Shown one piece after another: positions 26,911 to 36,964 of a DNA stretch of 64,000 nt. The stretch spans positions 1 through 64,000 of the forward strand of contig NZ_SMLZ01000109.1 in NCBI RefSeq assembly GCF_009711415.1, read 5' to 3'. Origin of the DNA: Roseibium denhamense (GTDB lineage Bacteria; Pseudomonadota; Alphaproteobacteria; Rhizobiales; Stappiaceae). The notes under the pieces are model-generated. The model was given only the letters and a program-made list of their open reading frames with translations, was not told where the DNA came from and did no database searches. A program made the position numbers and the translations under genes. Positions within the stretch are counted from its first letter, which is position 1. Each line of letters begins with the position of its first letter.

Positions 26911-27837
26911 ATGACCAATGCAACTCCTGAACAACGCGGCGGCCCGATCCCGGACGGGATTGAGCAGAAGAAGGAAACCGCGACAACGTGGTTCCGTGAG
27001 CTCCGCGACCAGATTTGCACGGCCTTTGAAAAGCTTGAAGATGAAATTGATACCGGCAAAGGGCCTTTGAGCGACCGGCCAGCGGGCCGTTTCGAGCAAA
27101 CGCCATGGGAGCGGACGGACGCGAGCGGTACAAAAGGCGGTGGCGGCGTCATGTCCATGATGCACGGCCGTGTTTTCGAGAAGGTCGGGGTCCATATCTC
27201 AACGGTTCATGGCGAGTTTTCACCCGAGTTCAGGGGACAGATCCCAGGTGCGAGCGAAGATCCGAGATTTTGGGCCTCCGGCATAAGCCTCATCGCGCAT
27301 CCGCAAAATCCGCATGTACCAGCGGTTCATATGAACACGCGTATGGTCGTCACAACCCGTCAGTGGTTTGGCGGCGGAGCCGACCTCACCCCGGTCTTGA
27401 TGGTACGCAGAACACAGGAAGACCCGGATACGGTGCGGTTCCATGAGGCCATGAAACAAGCTTGTACACCGCATGAGGTCGCAGACTACGAAGCCTACAA
27501 GGCCTGGTGCGACGACTACTTCTTCCTCAAGCACCGCAATGAGCCGCGCGGCATTGGGGGAATCTTTTACGATTATCTGAACAGCGGGGGCTGGGATCAG
27601 GACTTTGCCTTCACTCAGGACGTCGGGCGCGCCTTCAATGACGTTTATCCTGAGTTGGTGCGGAACAACTTCACAAAACCCTGGTCCGATGAAGAGCGTG
27701 AAGAACAGTTGATCCGCCGTGGCCGGTATGTGGAATACAATCTGCTATATGACCGGGGCACGATCTTCGGCCTCAAGACAGGGGGAAATGTTGCCTCCAT
27801 CCTGTCGTCCATGCCGCCCGTCGTGAAGTGGCCGTAA
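26911..27837 (+). CDS. hemF: Oxygen-dependent coproporphyrinogen-III oxidase
   Basis: The 308-residue enzyme oxidatively decarboxylates coproporphyrinogen III to protoporphyrinogen IX in haem synthesis. Clear family segments are [51 protein letters not shown], the HFHE-like [10 protein letters not shown], and [14 protein letters not shown], ending RVEYN-like [13 protein letters not shown]. It requires O2, so the cell makes haem aerobically. It converges with the HD-GYP gene, with a 30-base gap. Confidence 0.96.
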   Translation: MTNATPEQRGGPIPDGIEQKKETATTWFRELRDQICTAFEKLEDEIDTGKGPLSDRPAGRFEQTPWERTDASGTKGGGGVMSMMHGRVFEKVGVHISTVHGEFSPEFRGQIPGASEDPRFWASGISLIAHPQNPHVPAVHMNTRMVVTTRQWFGGGADLTPVLMVRRTQEDPDTVRFHEAMKQACTPHEVADYEAYKAWCDDYFFLKHRNEPRGIGGIFYDYLNSGGWDQDFAFTQDVGRAFNDVYPELVRNNFTKPWSDEEREEQLIRRGRYVEYNLLYDRGTIFGLKTGGNVASILSSMPPVVKWP

Positions 27838-27867
27838 CTTAAAAACTGACCATGAGAATTTGGGCTA

Positions 27868-28983
27868 TCAGTCCGACGCCAGGGAAACACCCGCTTTGGC
27901 GTCGCTGCGGCTGACATCACCCAGATCTCTTCCCAAAATCATCTGTGAGAACTTGGCCAGCATTGCCTGGTCAAGTTTGCCGCCCATTTGCTTCATCGCC
28001 GCAAGGGCCTCTCGACTGGTGTGCGTTTCCTTGTACGGCCGCGTTTCCGTCAGAGCCGTATAGATATCGCAAAGCGTTATCAGGCGCACTTTGGGAACAA
28101 TCCGCTCCCCCTTCAAGCGGTTCGGATATCCCGACCCGTCGAGATATTCATGATGCTGTAGGGCCATCCGCTTGATGTCCGGCGGCACCTCCAGACGTGG
28201 TTTGAGGATCTCACCGCCAAACTCTGTATGCTTGGCGATCAATGCACGCTCTTCAGGAGAAAGTTTTCCCGCTTTGTCGAGTATGGTGAGCGGGATCCGG
28301 GTTTTTCCAATGTCATGTATCAAGCCGCCGGCAACCACTTCCGAGCAGTCTTTCGTGCTCCACCCGATGTGGCGCGCAAAAGCTCCGGCAAGGCCGGCAA
28401 CCGCCATGGAATGAATGAAGGTCGGACTATGGTGGTTTTGAATAGTCTCCAGCCAGACCGGCAGACCTTCCTTGTCGATCGCTGCAAGCACATCATTCGC
28501 GCTTGTCTCAAGGACCTTCATCTTCAGGCCTGCATCCGTTGCAACAGACAACGTCATGCTGTCGATGAATGCACTTGCTTCCACCAGCGCATGGGCGACG
28601 GATTGAGGTGTCTCCGGCGGTATCATGGCCTTCACGTCTGGCCCGATGAGACCCCTAATCCGGTTCAAAAGCAGGGCCAGAGGCGCGTCGCGCTCCATGA
28701 TCTCGGACTTGCCCAGCGCAGCAGCTTGAATGGTCTCCCGACGGTTGTTGCGGGCCGTCATACAGATCACCGGGATCTCGGCGATGCTCGCCCAGGACGC
28801 TTTCAAAGCGGATAGTCCGGCATCTGTTGCGCTTAAGAGCTCAACGATAGCCACTTGAGCTTCGGCAACCGTGTCGCCGGACACCCGCGCCATATCGATG
28901 AGGCGGGCATGATAAAAAAACGGAATTTTCCGCAGGGGCGATTCAGGGGGAAGCGGCCCGTCGCAAATCAGAACGATTTCCAT
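27868..28983 (-). CDS. HD-GYP domain protein with N-terminal receiver-like domain
   Basis: The C-terminal half has the HD-GYP phosphodiesterase signature: HSMAVAGLAGAFARHIG, GGLIHDIGKTRIP, KHTEFGGEIL and HHEYLDGSGYPNRLKGE, with the metal-binding His/Asp residues intact. Such domains hydrolyse cyclic-di-GMP. The first 130 residues resemble a divergent receiver fold (MEIVLICDG, IPVICMTARNNR), but I see no clear phospho-Asp. The start at 28983 is set by GGGAGAGAGGGAAG just upstream; the frame opens at 29025. Together with the GGDEF protein at 20.4 kb, this gives both c-di-GMP activities in the window. Confidence 0.9.
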   Translation of the reverse strand: MEIVLICDGPLPPESPLRKIPFFYHARLIDMARVSGDTVAEAQVAIVELLSATDAGLSALKASWASIAEIPVICMTARNNRRETIQAAALGKSEIMERDAPLALLLNRIRGLIGPDVKAMIPPETPQSVAHALVEASAFIDSMTLSVATDAGLKMKVLETSANDVLAAIDKEGLPVWLETIQNHHSPTFIHSMAVAGLAGAFARHIGWSTKDCSEVVAGGLIHDIGKTRIPLTILDKAGKLSPEERALIAKHTEFGGEILKPRLEVPPDIKRMALQHHEYLDGSGYPNRLKGERIVPKVRLITLCDIYTALTETRPYKETHTSREALAAMKQMGGKLDQAMLAKFSQMILGRDLGDVSRSDAKAGVSLASD

Positions 28984-29080
28984 CGGCTTCCCTCTCTCCC
29001 GGTTGCCAAGAACCATGCCTGCCAAAATTGATGGTCACGCAATTATTGGCTGCAATGGTTTTAAACTCATTTACAGGGTT

Positions 29081-30328
29081 TTAGCGCCCGGACCGCGCCT
29101 GATCCAGCAGTTGTCCGCGATCAGCGTCAAAACCGCTATCGATCCACCTTTGGCGCAAGGCGGCCAGCACACGTCCAAGCTCCGGCCCCGGCGCGCAGCC
29201 AATCGCCAGCAGATCAGCGCCCTTTAAAGGAAATTCCGGAACGGAGCTGGATCGGAGATCCATGAGGTAATCGCCAACAGCATCTGCCGAAAGACCGGTT
29301 TTCTGTCCAAGCGCAGTCGCTGCAAACGCGAGCAACCCGTCGGTTGCGCCCTGACGTCCAAATTCATAAAGAAAGCGGGTGGCGCTGGGAAAGGTTTCCT
29401 CAGTTCGCAAGCTCTTGGCAGCCGCCCAGGCCGCCTGCATCCGTTTGCGCTCCGCATTCGACAAGCGGAACCGGTCTGCGATCCGCTCCAGATCTTCGCG
29501 AACAAAACCGGCAAGAACAGTCAGACCGACTTCCGGGTCGCGGGTCTCAGGTGCAAGATCATCAAGGCTCCGCAGAGCCTCGTAGTCGCTGGTGCGCGCA
29601 AGCCCCCCGGTTGCAATCTCCCAAAGACCGCATTCGCTCATCATGCGCAGTGCCGTGGCAGCTAGCTTGGCTTTCATAAGCCGCCGCATTTCATGGCCAA
29701 TCCGTTCCGGAGACAAATGGCGCAATCCGTCCCGTTGCCGAAGGCATGCCCCTAGCCCATCTTGGTCCATATCACCGGAACCATACGCGGCGTAGATCCG
29801 GAAAAAGCGCAGGATCCGAAGATAATCCTCGCGGATCCGGGTATCGGGGTCCCCAATGAACCGCACCCGGCCGGCAAGGCAGTCGTCAAGCCCGCCGAGC
29901 GGATCGAACAGCTGACCATCCCGGTCGGCGTAAAGCGCGTTCATTGTGAAATCGCGGCGCTTGGCGTCATTCTCCCAATTGCGCCCGAAAACGACCCGGG
30001 CCTGCCGGCCGAATGTTTCAACATCCTCACGCAGCGTCGTGACTTCATAGGCAAAACCACTGCTCACAATGGTCACTGTGCCATGATCAATGCCCGTGCC
30101 GACCGGCTTCAAACCAGCGCGGGCGGCGCGGTCCATGACGTCCTGGGGACTTGCCGTTGTTGCGATATCGATATCGGGAACATCATGACTCAGGAGTGTG
30201 TTGCGCACGGCACCACCCACAACCCGCGCTTCATCACCGCCTGTTTCAATTGCCGAGAAGACGGCCTGAATGCCGGGGTTCTGTAACCAATAGGCATGCG
30301 CCAGAGATCGTTCAGCTTGTGCGGGCAT
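29081..30328 (-). CDS. cca: CCA tRNA nucleotidyltransferase
   Basis: This 415-residue class II nucleotidyltransferase adds or repairs the CCA end of tRNAs. The head domain has VVGGAVRNTLL, the catalytic DIDIATTASP, RRDFTMNALYAD and FIGDPDTRIREDYLRILRFFR segments, and an RNA-binding helical tail follows. It is the last gene of a DUF1285-NUDIX-DUF6111-cca operon, starting two bases after the DUF6111 gene. Confidence 0.94.
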   Translation of the reverse strand: MPAQAERSLAHAYWLQNPGIQAVFSAIETGGDEARVVGGAVRNTLLSHDVPDIDIATTASPQDVMDRAARAGLKPVGTGIDHGTVTIVSSGFAYEVTTLREDVETFGRQARVVFGRNWENDAKRRDFTMNALYADRDGQLFDPLGGLDDCLAGRVRFIGDPDTRIREDYLRILRFFRIYAAYGSGDMDQDGLGACLRQRDGLRHLSPERIGHEMRRLMKAKLAATALRMMSECGLWEIATGGLARTSDYEALRSLDDLAPETRDPEVGLTVLAGFVREDLERIADRFRLSNAERKRMQAAWAAAKSLRTEETFPSATRFLYEFGRQGATDGLLAFAATALGQKTGLSADAVGDYLMDLRSSSVPEFPLKGADLLAIGCAPGPELGRVLAALRQRWIDSGFDADRGQLLDQARSGR

Positions 30329-30330
30329 GG

Positions 30331-30588
30331 CTATTCATAACGCCCTGGAACGAACACCCCGTTTTCGATTGTGGACGGAATAAATTCCTTGTCCTCCGGC
30401 GGTGCGGATATCCCAAATGTCACAAGCCCGCCGATCACGAGGATAAGACCGGCAACGGTCAGCCAAGCGACCGGTCCCTTTGCCCAATTGCCCGGCTTCT
30501 TGGACTTGTTGGCAAGCCAGAGCCACAGGGCGTAGCAAAAAAATGGAAGCAAAAACAAGATAATGTGAGTGAGAAAAACTCGAACCAT
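30331..30588 (-). CDS. DUF6111 family small membrane protein
   Basis: The 85-residue product has two predicted membrane helices (FLTHIILFLLPFFCYALWLWLA and VAWLTVAGLILVIGGLVTFG) and ends in the polar EFIPSTIENGVFVPGRYE, which is typical of DUF6111 proteins found beside CCA-transferase and NUDIX genes in Hyphomicrobiales. Function unknown. Its ATG overlaps the NUDIX stop by one base, and cca starts two bases after it. Confidence 0.85.
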   Translation of the reverse strand: MVRVFLTHIILFLLPFFCYALWLWLANKSKKPGNWAKGPVAWLTVAGLILVIGGLVTFGISAPPEDKEFIPSTIENGVFVPGRYE

Positions 30589-31238
30589 CAGCGATCAACC
30601 GTTTCATAAAAGGACCGGATGATCCCGGCCGTTACACCCCAGATATAGTGACCCTCATAGGGCATTTCGTAAAAAAAACGCTGGTGTCCTTTCCACTCGC
30701 GGCTGGACTTGGTGTGATTGGAGGGATCGAGCAGAAAGTCCAAGGGAACCTCGAAGACCTTCTCGACCTCTTCGGGATTGGGTGTCAATACGGCTTCAGC
30801 GTTTATCAGACCGACAACTGGAACAACTTTGTAGCCGGACCCAGTCAGATAAGGGGCCAAACGTCCAAGAACAGAAACCTGGCTCGGAGGCAATCCGATC
30901 TCTTCTTCAGCCTCCCGCAAGGCCGCAGCCTCGGGGCCGGTGTCCTCGGCATCGATCTTGCCACCTGGAAAGGCGACCTGCCCCGCGTGAGAAGACAAAT
31001 GCCGGGTCCGTTCGGTCAGAACTACCCGTTGATCCGTTTCCCGGTTCACGATTCCAATCAGAACGGCCGCATCCTTGGGCGCACCTTTCCATTTCGCATA
31101 GGGACCAAGACCAGGATTGAGGACATGATCACCAGTGTCCATAACTGGATTGTTGTAGCCAGGATCGGCAAGCCTTGCCCGGATCCGGGCAAGGCGCTCA
31201 GAATGGCTTTGAATGGGCGGGACGAGAAATTCAGGCAT
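30588..31238 (-). CDS. CoA pyrophosphatase (NUDIX hydrolase)
   Basis: This 216-residue NUDIX protein has the catalytic box in GGKIDAEDTGPEAAALREAEEEIGL (from about residue 92), preceded by the LTERTRHLSSHAGQVAFPGG stretch that is the NuCoA signature of coenzyme A diphosphatases (NudL type). It would hydrolyse CoA or acyl-CoA to 3',5'-ADP and phosphopantetheine. Second gene of the DUF1285 operon, 48 bases after it. Confidence 0.9.
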   Translation of the reverse strand: MPEFLVPPIQSHSERLARIRARLADPGYNNPVMDTGDHVLNPGLGPYAKWKGAPKDAAVLIGIVNRETDQRVVLTERTRHLSSHAGQVAFPGGKIDAEDTGPEAAALREAEEEIGLPPSQVSVLGRLAPYLTGSGYKVVPVVGLINAEAVLTPNPEEVEKVFEVPLDFLLDPSNHTKSSREWKGHQRFFYEMPYEGHYIWGVTAGIIRSFYETVDR

Positions 31239-31286
31239 GATATGGACGTTGGCCGCCGTGGTTATTCGTGGGTGTCATTCGCATGA

Positions 31287-31883
31287 TCAAAGCAATTCGG
31301 CAGGAACCGGAAAAAACACGCCTTGGCTCCACACACCGGTCCCGCCGCCTCCTGCCGCAGGCCGCTCTTCAAGAATTTCAGCGAGGTCGTACATCAACGC
31401 CCGCGTGAAGAGCGCCTCAAGACGCCCGCGGACCAAGACATAGGGTTTGAAACCGTCATGTTCCTGTTCGGCTTCAAAACGCAGGGGATGATTCGGCCCG
31501 ATGCATACCACTTCACCAAGATTTGTCCGAAGGGTCAGGACCGCATCCTCGCCGGTCCCCTCCCGTACCATCTCCACGGCCAGAAAGGGGGCGTCATCGA
31601 CGGTGATGCCGATTTTTTCGACCGGGGTCACAAGATAGTGCTTGCCATCCGCATCCTTGCGTAAAACGGATGCGAACAGTTTCACAAGCGGCTTCCGACC
31701 AATGGGTGACCCGAGATAAAACCATGATCCGTCCCCTGCGATCCGAATGTCGAGATCCCCGCAAAATGGCGGATTCCAGGTCTCCACCGGCGGCAATTTC
31801 GCATCTTTTCCGGTTGCTCTCCCCATCAGCGCCTTCAGGCCGTCGGGGATATCTTCCATCTTGTTAACGGCACCGTTTGCCAT
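31287..31883 (-). CDS. DUF1285 domain-containing protein
   Basis: This 198-residue soluble protein matches DUF1285: WNPPFCGDLDIRIAGDGSWFYLGSPIGR, LVKLFASVLRKDADGKHYLVTPVEKI and the later HPLRFEAEQEHDGFKPYVLVRGRLEALFTRA. The function is unknown; the family sits beside MoxR clusters in many alphaproteobacteria. The ATG at 31883 has GGAGGA about ten bases upstream; a TTG at 31901 is the alternative. It is divergent from moxR and heads the NUDIX-DUF6111-cca operon. Confidence 0.88.
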   Translation of the reverse strand: MANGAVNKMEDIPDGLKALMGRATGKDAKLPPVETWNPPFCGDLDIRIAGDGSWFYLGSPIGRKPLVKLFASVLRKDADGKHYLVTPVEKIGITVDDAPFLAVEMVREGTGEDAVLTLRTNLGEVVCIGPNHPLRFEAEQEHDGFKPYVLVRGRLEALFTRALMYDLAEILEERPAAGGGGTGVWSQGVFFPVPAELL

Positions 31884-32149
31884 CAGGAGCCAGTCCTCCA
31901 AAGCGGGTACAGCACACCCGGATTTTTACCTATACCATTCAACACAATGAGGCAGTGCCTCTGCTTCACCCGCAGAGTTTGGCCTGTTGTCTCCAAGAAA
32001 CTTGGGCCTATTCTCTGTATGGTGCAAATTTGCGCCTTATCTACCCTGTCATATGGTGTCAGACTGCCAGGGTCGCAGCAATGTTTTCAAAAACATGACG
32101 AGCTGCTTATCGGGCCCGGCCCGCGACAAAACATTAGGATAGGTGATTT

Positions 32150-33169
32150 ATGAGCGTCGTTTCTCCCAACAACCCTTCCGAAGAAGATCTTGCTGCCGTT
32201 GCCGAAAGTGCAGAGCGCGCGGTCAATCGGATACACGACGCAAAAGCAGAAATCTCTAGAATCATCTTCGGCCAGGAGACCGTCGTCGAACAATCGCTCA
32301 TCACTATCCTCGCCGGTGGCCATGGCCTTCTGGTGGGTGTTCCGGGCCTTGCGAAGACCAAGCTTGTGGAAACCCTTGGAACAGTTCTCGGGCTCGACGC
32401 GCGGCGTATTCAGTTTACACCGGACCTGATGCCCTCCGATATCCTCGGCGCCGAAGTGATGGAGCAGGACACAAGCGGCGGACGCTCATTCCGCTTTATC
32501 CCAGGGCCTATTTTCTCGCAGCTCCTGATGGCCGATGAAATCAACCGGGCCAGCCCGCGAACTCAGTCTGCGCTGCTTCAGGCCATGCAGGAATACCATG
32601 TGACCATCGCCGGCCACCCGCATGATTTGCCGCGGCCCTTCCACGTCCTGGCGACCCAAAACCCGCTCGAGCAAGAAGGCACCTATCCGCTTCCTGAAGC
32701 CCAGCTCGACCGTTTCTTGATGCAAATCGATGTCCACTATCCTGACCTGGAAGCCGAACGCCGCATCCTTCTGGAAACAACCAGCGCCGGCCAAACCGAA
32801 GTCAAGGCAGCTGTTACCGCCACCGACTTGATCGAGTATCAGCAGCTTGTCCGCAGAATGCCTGTTGGGGAAAGTGTAGTGGAAGCGATATTGAAGCTCG
32901 TCCGCGCCGCGCGCCCGGAAGAAGGAACACCGTCCTCGGATCTGACCAAACTGATTGCCTGGGGCCCGGGTCCACGCGCAAGCCAGGCCCTCATGCTAAC
33001 CGTCCGGGCCAGAGCTCTGGTCGACGGCCGACTCGCGCCGTCGCTCGATGACGTACTGGCACTGGCGGAACCCATCTTGCAGCACAGAATGGCGCTCACG
33101 TTTGCAGCGCGTGCGGATGGACATACGGTTCGAGACGTCATTCGCCGCGTCAAAGAGAGCATCTCATAG
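32150..33169 (+). CDS. MoxR family AAA+ ATPase
   Basis: This 339-residue AAA+ protein has a MoxR-type Walker A, GVPGLAKTK (63-71), the Walker B region MADEINRASPRTQSALLQAMQE and the TQNPLEQEGTYPLPEAQLDRF sensor stretch. MoxR ATPases act as chaperones with von Willebrand A (VWA) proteins to mature membrane or periplasmic complexes. Three likely partners follow on the same strand: a DUF58 protein, a DUF4159 protein and a VWA-like membrane protein. Confidence 0.92.
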   Translation: MSVVSPNNPSEEDLAAVAESAERAVNRIHDAKAEISRIIFGQETVVEQSLITILAGGHGLLVGVPGLAKTKLVETLGTVLGLDARRIQFTPDLMPSDILGAEVMEQDTSGGRSFRFIPGPIFSQLLMADEINRASPRTQSALLQAMQEYHVTIAGHPHDLPRPFHVLATQNPLEQEGTYPLPEAQLDRFLMQIDVHYPDLEAERRILLETTSAGQTEVKAAVTATDLIEYQQLVRRMPVGESVVEAILKLVRAARPEEGTPSSDLTKLIAWGPGPRASQALMLTVRARALVDGRLAPSLDDVLALAEPILQHRMALTFAARADGHTVRDVIRRVKESIS

Positions 33170-33205
33170 GAAAAGACTGGGCAAACGGCAGGAGCACCCC
33201 ACTGG

Positions 33206-34129
33206 ATGGCATCCGACACTCTCAGCACCGGGATTGATCACAACACGTTGCCGAACGTCATTGGCGAAGCTCGGTCTGTTGCCGATGGCCTGCCCGATCT
33301 CCTGGTTGAAGCAAGTCACGTTGCCAGCTCGATCATAGCAGGATGGCATGGACGCCGCCGCGCAGGGCCAGGTGAGAGCTTCTGGCAATTCAGACCATTT
33401 TACATGGGCGAACCGGCGAAACGGATCGACTGGCGCCGGTCCGCCCGCGATGATCATTTGTATGTGCGCGAGCGCGAATGGGAGGCCGCCCATACCGTCT
33501 GGCTGTGGTCGGACCTATCCCCTTCGATGGTGTTCCGGTCCCGTTTGTCAGAGGTTTCAAAACGCGACCGGGCGATTGTTCTCATGCTGGCGCTTGCCGA
33601 CATGCTCGCCGAAACCGGCGAACGCATCGGGCTGACAGGTTTGACCCGCCCGTTTTCCGACCGCCGCGCGGCGGAACGCATTGCGGACGCACTCGCCCAC
33701 CTTTCCCAGCCGGTCGCCCTTCCTGACACGACAGCGGTAAAACGGTTCGCGGACGTGGTTTTGGTTTCGGATTTCCTAGACCCCCTGGAAGACATTGCAG
33801 CTTGGCTCAGCAAGGTGGCGAGCACCGGTGCCCGGGGCCATCTTGTGCAAGTCCTCGATCCGATTGAGGAAACTTTCCCGTTTGATGGCCGGATTGAATT
33901 TACCGACCCCGAGCGGGGCTTGAGGCTGACTGCCGGCAGAGCCGAAACCTGGCGCGAGGACTACCAGAACCGGCTGGAGGCACACCGTGCCGAAATCCGG
34001 GACATGGCGCGCCGGGCCGGATGGACCTATGTCATTCACCACACCGACCGCCCGGCGTCCGAGCCGCTACTCGTGCTCCACAGTGCATTGTCCGGTGCAC
34101 AAGATCTCTTAGGCCAAGGAGGCATGTGA
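33206..34129 (+). CDS. DUF58 domain-containing protein
   Basis: The 307-residue protein has the DUF58 core motif GEPAKRIDWRRSARDDHLYVRE (from about residue 71), followed by a VWA-like fold with a metal-site motif, DLSPS (DxSxS type). It lacks the N-terminal membrane helices of some DUF58 proteins, so it is probably cytoplasmic and works with the MoxR ATPase encoded 36 bases upstream. The next gene begins three bases after its stop. Confidence 0.9.
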   Translation: MASDTLSTGIDHNTLPNVIGEARSVADGLPDLLVEASHVASSIIAGWHGRRRAGPGESFWQFRPFYMGEPAKRIDWRRSARDDHLYVREREWEAAHTVWLWSDLSPSMVFRSRLSEVSKRDRAIVLMLALADMLAETGERIGLTGLTRPFSDRRAAERIADALAHLSQPVALPDTTAVKRFADVVLVSDFLDPLEDIAAWLSKVASTGARGHLVQVLDPIEETFPFDGRIEFTDPERGLRLTAGRAETWREDYQNRLEAHRAEIRDMARRAGWTYVIHHTDRPASEPLLVLHSALSGAQDLLGQGGM

Positions 34130-34132
34130 CGC

Positions 34133-36955
34133 GTGTTAGCCGGACTTCCCCTTACATTCACAGCACCCTGGATTCTTGCGGCTCTCGCGCTTTTGCCGGC
34201 CATCTGGTGGCTGCTCCGGCTCACGCCGCCAAGGCCCCGTGAAATTGCATTTCCACCTACCCGGCTGCTGCTCGATATCGATCAGCATGATGAAACCCCG
34301 CAACGCAGCCCATGGTGGCTAACGCTCTTGCGGCTGCTGCTGGCAGCGATTTTGATCATTGCACTGGCTGGCCCGATCTGGCGGCCCGCAGATCCGATTG
34401 AAACAGGTGATGAGGTCTTGTGGGTCCTGCTCGACAACGGCTGGACATCTTCAAGAAGTTGGGACGCCCAAGTCAACACTGCGGAGCAAATCCTAACCTC
34501 AGCAGAACGAGAAGGTCAGGCGGTCTTGTTCGGCGCGACAGCCGAAGGCCCAGGGCAAAGCCTTGTGCCGGAATCGGCGACCGCTGCCCTTGAGCGTTTG
34601 CGGGCATTGGATCCCCGGCCATTTGCTCCGCGCCGCAGCGAGTTGAACATAGGCCTGAGAAGGGCAGCTCAGGAAAACCCGCCGTCTGCAGTTATCTGGC
34701 TTTCCGACAATACAGCCTCTGACCCGGGCTTCTCGTCAGACCTTGCCGATATTGTGGGCGATGTCCCAATAACGGTGTTGACTGGTTTGCCGACGCCCAT
34801 GGGTTTGAAAGGGCTCTCCAACGATTCCGATGCACTTGTCGTCAAGATGGTCAGGCATCCGGAGACATCCCTTTCCGGAGCAACCGTGCAGGTTCTGGAC
34901 TTGAAGGGGCTGGTGCTCGGCGAAGTATTGGCACAATTCGATGCAGGCCAAACCGAAACGGATGTGCGCTTTGAGCTGCCGAGTGAATTGCGCAACGACA
35001 TTGCACGGGTGGAAATCGCGGGCGAGGCGTCGGCAGGGGCGGTCCAGCTTCTCGACGACAGCTGGCGGCGCCGGACTGTTGGGCTGATCTCAGGTCAGGC
35101 GGGCGACCTTGATCAACCTCTCCTGTCTCCGCTCTATTATCTGGAACGCGCGCTTGCGCCCTTCTCCGATATCCGGCGCCCGCGCGATGCCGATATCGTT
35201 GAAGCCATCCCGGGCCTGATCGATCAGGGCATATCCGTCCTGGTTCTGGCGGATGTCGGCCGGGTGCCGGACAGCACGGCCGAAGAATTGCGCGAGTGGG
35301 TGCAAAATGGCGGCACACTGTTGCGGTTTGCAGGGCCGCGCACTGCGGGCGGAACAGATGAACTCATTCCGGTCCGTTTGCGCGCCGGTGACCGGTCCCT
35401 CGGCGGGTCCTTGTCTTGGAAGCAACCGCAACACTTGGCGCCCTTCCCGGACGACTCGCCTTTCTTCGGACTGGATGTTCCCGAGGAAGTGACCGTATCG
35501 CGCCAGGTTCTCGCGGAACCGACCGCCGACTTGCCGGACCGGACCTGGGCCATGCTGGAGGACGGGACGCCTCTCGTCACCGCGAGTTCCATGGGCGCAG
35601 GCAGCATAGTGCTCTTTCATGTAACGGCAGATTCCTCCTGGTCGAATGTGCCCTTGTCCGGTGTGTTCTTGAACATGCTCCGCCGCATCCTGGCTGTGTC
35701 CAACGTTGCGGCGGCCGCAGCGGAGACCGCAGAGGACGGCACTCAGGCACAATCGGTATTGCCACCCTTGAGATTGCTGGACGGTTACGGGCGGTTTGGC
35801 TCCCCACCGGTTGAAGTAACGCCGGTAAACGCCTCCGCCTTCCGTGATGCCTCGGCCAGCCGCAGAACACCTCCCGGCCTTTACGGCACCGAAGATGGCT
35901 TCCGTGCTCTGAACCTTTTGAAAGCAGAAGACGAAATCCGGTCGCTTGATCTGGAACCACTTGGCAACGCGCTCGTTCGTGCCGCCTATCCGACGACCGA
36001 TCCGCTCGACCTTCGCGCTGTCTTCTTCACGCTAGCCTTCTTGCTGATTGTCCTGGACAGCATTGCCGTGTTCCTGCTGGCAGGCGGCCTCAGCCGGATT
36101 GGCCTGCGCCAACGGGCAGCAGGTATCGCCTTGGCACTCGCCTTCGCGGGTGGTTTGACGGTATTCCAAGGCGGAACTTCGGCCTTGGCACAGTCGGCAA
36201 GTGACGAGCTCCGGGCACTCGAATCCACTTTGGAAACGCGCTTGGCCTATGTGCTGACCGGCAACCCGGAAATCGACGATGCAAGTGCATCTGGTCTTTC
36301 CGGACTGACCCAATTCCTGTCAGAACGGACCGCACTTGAGCCAGGCTCGCCCATCGGCGTGGACATTGCACGCGACGAGCTGTCCTTTTACTCACTCATT
36401 TACTGGCCGATCGATCCGGCAATGGACAAGCCGGCAGAACAGACCATCGCCCGCATCGACACTTTCATGCGCAACGGCGGGACGATCCTGTTCGACACCC
36501 GGGATCATATCAACGCCTCGACAACCGGGTTCTCATCTACACCGGCAACCTTGAAACTCCGGGAAATCCTGGAGGATCTGGATGTGCCGCCACTGGAGCC
36601 TGTCCCGCCCGACCATGTGCTGACCAAAGCCTTTTATCTACTGGACACGTTCCCGGGCCGCTATGCGACGAGCCCGCTTTGGGTCGAAAGCCTAGAGGAT
36701 ATCGGCACACGCGGTGACCGCCCCGTGCGCGCCGGCGATGGTGTGTCTCCGATCCTGATCACAGGAAACGATTTCGCGGCGGCCTGGGCGATTACGGCGG
36801 CCGGCGATTTCATGTTCCCGACCGTACCGAATGATCCGGTTCAACGGGATTATGCGTTCCGGTCAGGGGTGAACATTGTCATGTACAGCCTCACCGGAAA
36901 CTACAAGGCTGATCAGGTGCACATTCCGGCGCTGCTCGAACGGCTCGGACAATAG
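34133..36955 (+). CDS. DUF4159 domain membrane protein with BatA-like N-terminus
   Basis: This 940-residue protein starts at a GTG (34133) with AAGGAGG about ten bases upstream. The N-terminus resembles BatA aerotolerance proteins: PWILAALALLPAIWWLLRL (first span), FPPTRLLLDI, then a second span at about 60-80. A long periplasmic or cytoplasmic middle part follows, then two spans (about 625-690, ending ALAQS). The last 230 residues match DUF4159 (RLAYVLTGNPEIDD, FYSLIYWPIDP, GGTILFDTRDH). Its role is unknown but tied to MoxR and DUF58 by operon structure. Confidence 0.88.
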   Translation: MLAGLPLTFTAPWILAALALLPAIWWLLRLTPPRPREIAFPPTRLLLDIDQHDETPQRSPWWLTLLRLLLAAILIIALAGPIWRPADPIETGDEVLWVLLDNGWTSSRSWDAQVNTAEQILTSAEREGQAVLFGATAEGPGQSLVPESATAALERLRALDPRPFAPRRSELNIGLRRAAQENPPSAVIWLSDNTASDPGFSSDLADIVGDVPITVLTGLPTPMGLKGLSNDSDALVVKMVRHPETSLSGATVQVLDLKGLVLGEVLAQFDAGQTETDVRFELPSELRNDIARVEIAGEASAGAVQLLDDSWRRRTVGLISGQAGDLDQPLLSPLYYLERALAPFSDIRRPRDADIVEAIPGLIDQGISVLVLADVGRVPDSTAEELREWVQNGGTLLRFAGPRTAGGTDELIPVRLRAGDRSLGGSLSWKQPQHLAPFPDDSPFFGLDVPEEVTVSRQVLAEPTADLPDRTWAMLEDGTPLVTASSMGAGSIVLFHVTADSSWSNVPLSGVFLNMLRRILAVSNVAAAAAETAEDGTQAQSVLPPLRLLDGYGRFGSPPVEVTPVNASAFRDASASRRTPPGLYGTEDGFRALNLLKAEDEIRSLDLEPLGNALVRAAYPTTDPLDLRAVFFTLAFLLIVLDSIAVFLLAGGLSRIGLRQRAAGIALALAFAGGLTVFQGGTSALAQSASDELRALESTLETRLAYVLTGNPEIDDASASGLSGLTQFLSERTALEPGSPIGVDIARDELSFYSLIYWPIDPAMDKPAEQTIARIDTFMRNGGTILFDTRDHINASTTGFSSTPATLKLREILEDLDVPPLEPVPPDHVLTKAFYLLDTFPGRYATSPLWVESLEDIGTRGDRPVRAGDGVSPILITGNDFAAAWAITAAGDFMFPTVPNDPVQRDYAFRSGVNIVMYSLTGNYKADQVHIPALLERLGQ

Positions 36956-36964
36956 GGAGAAACG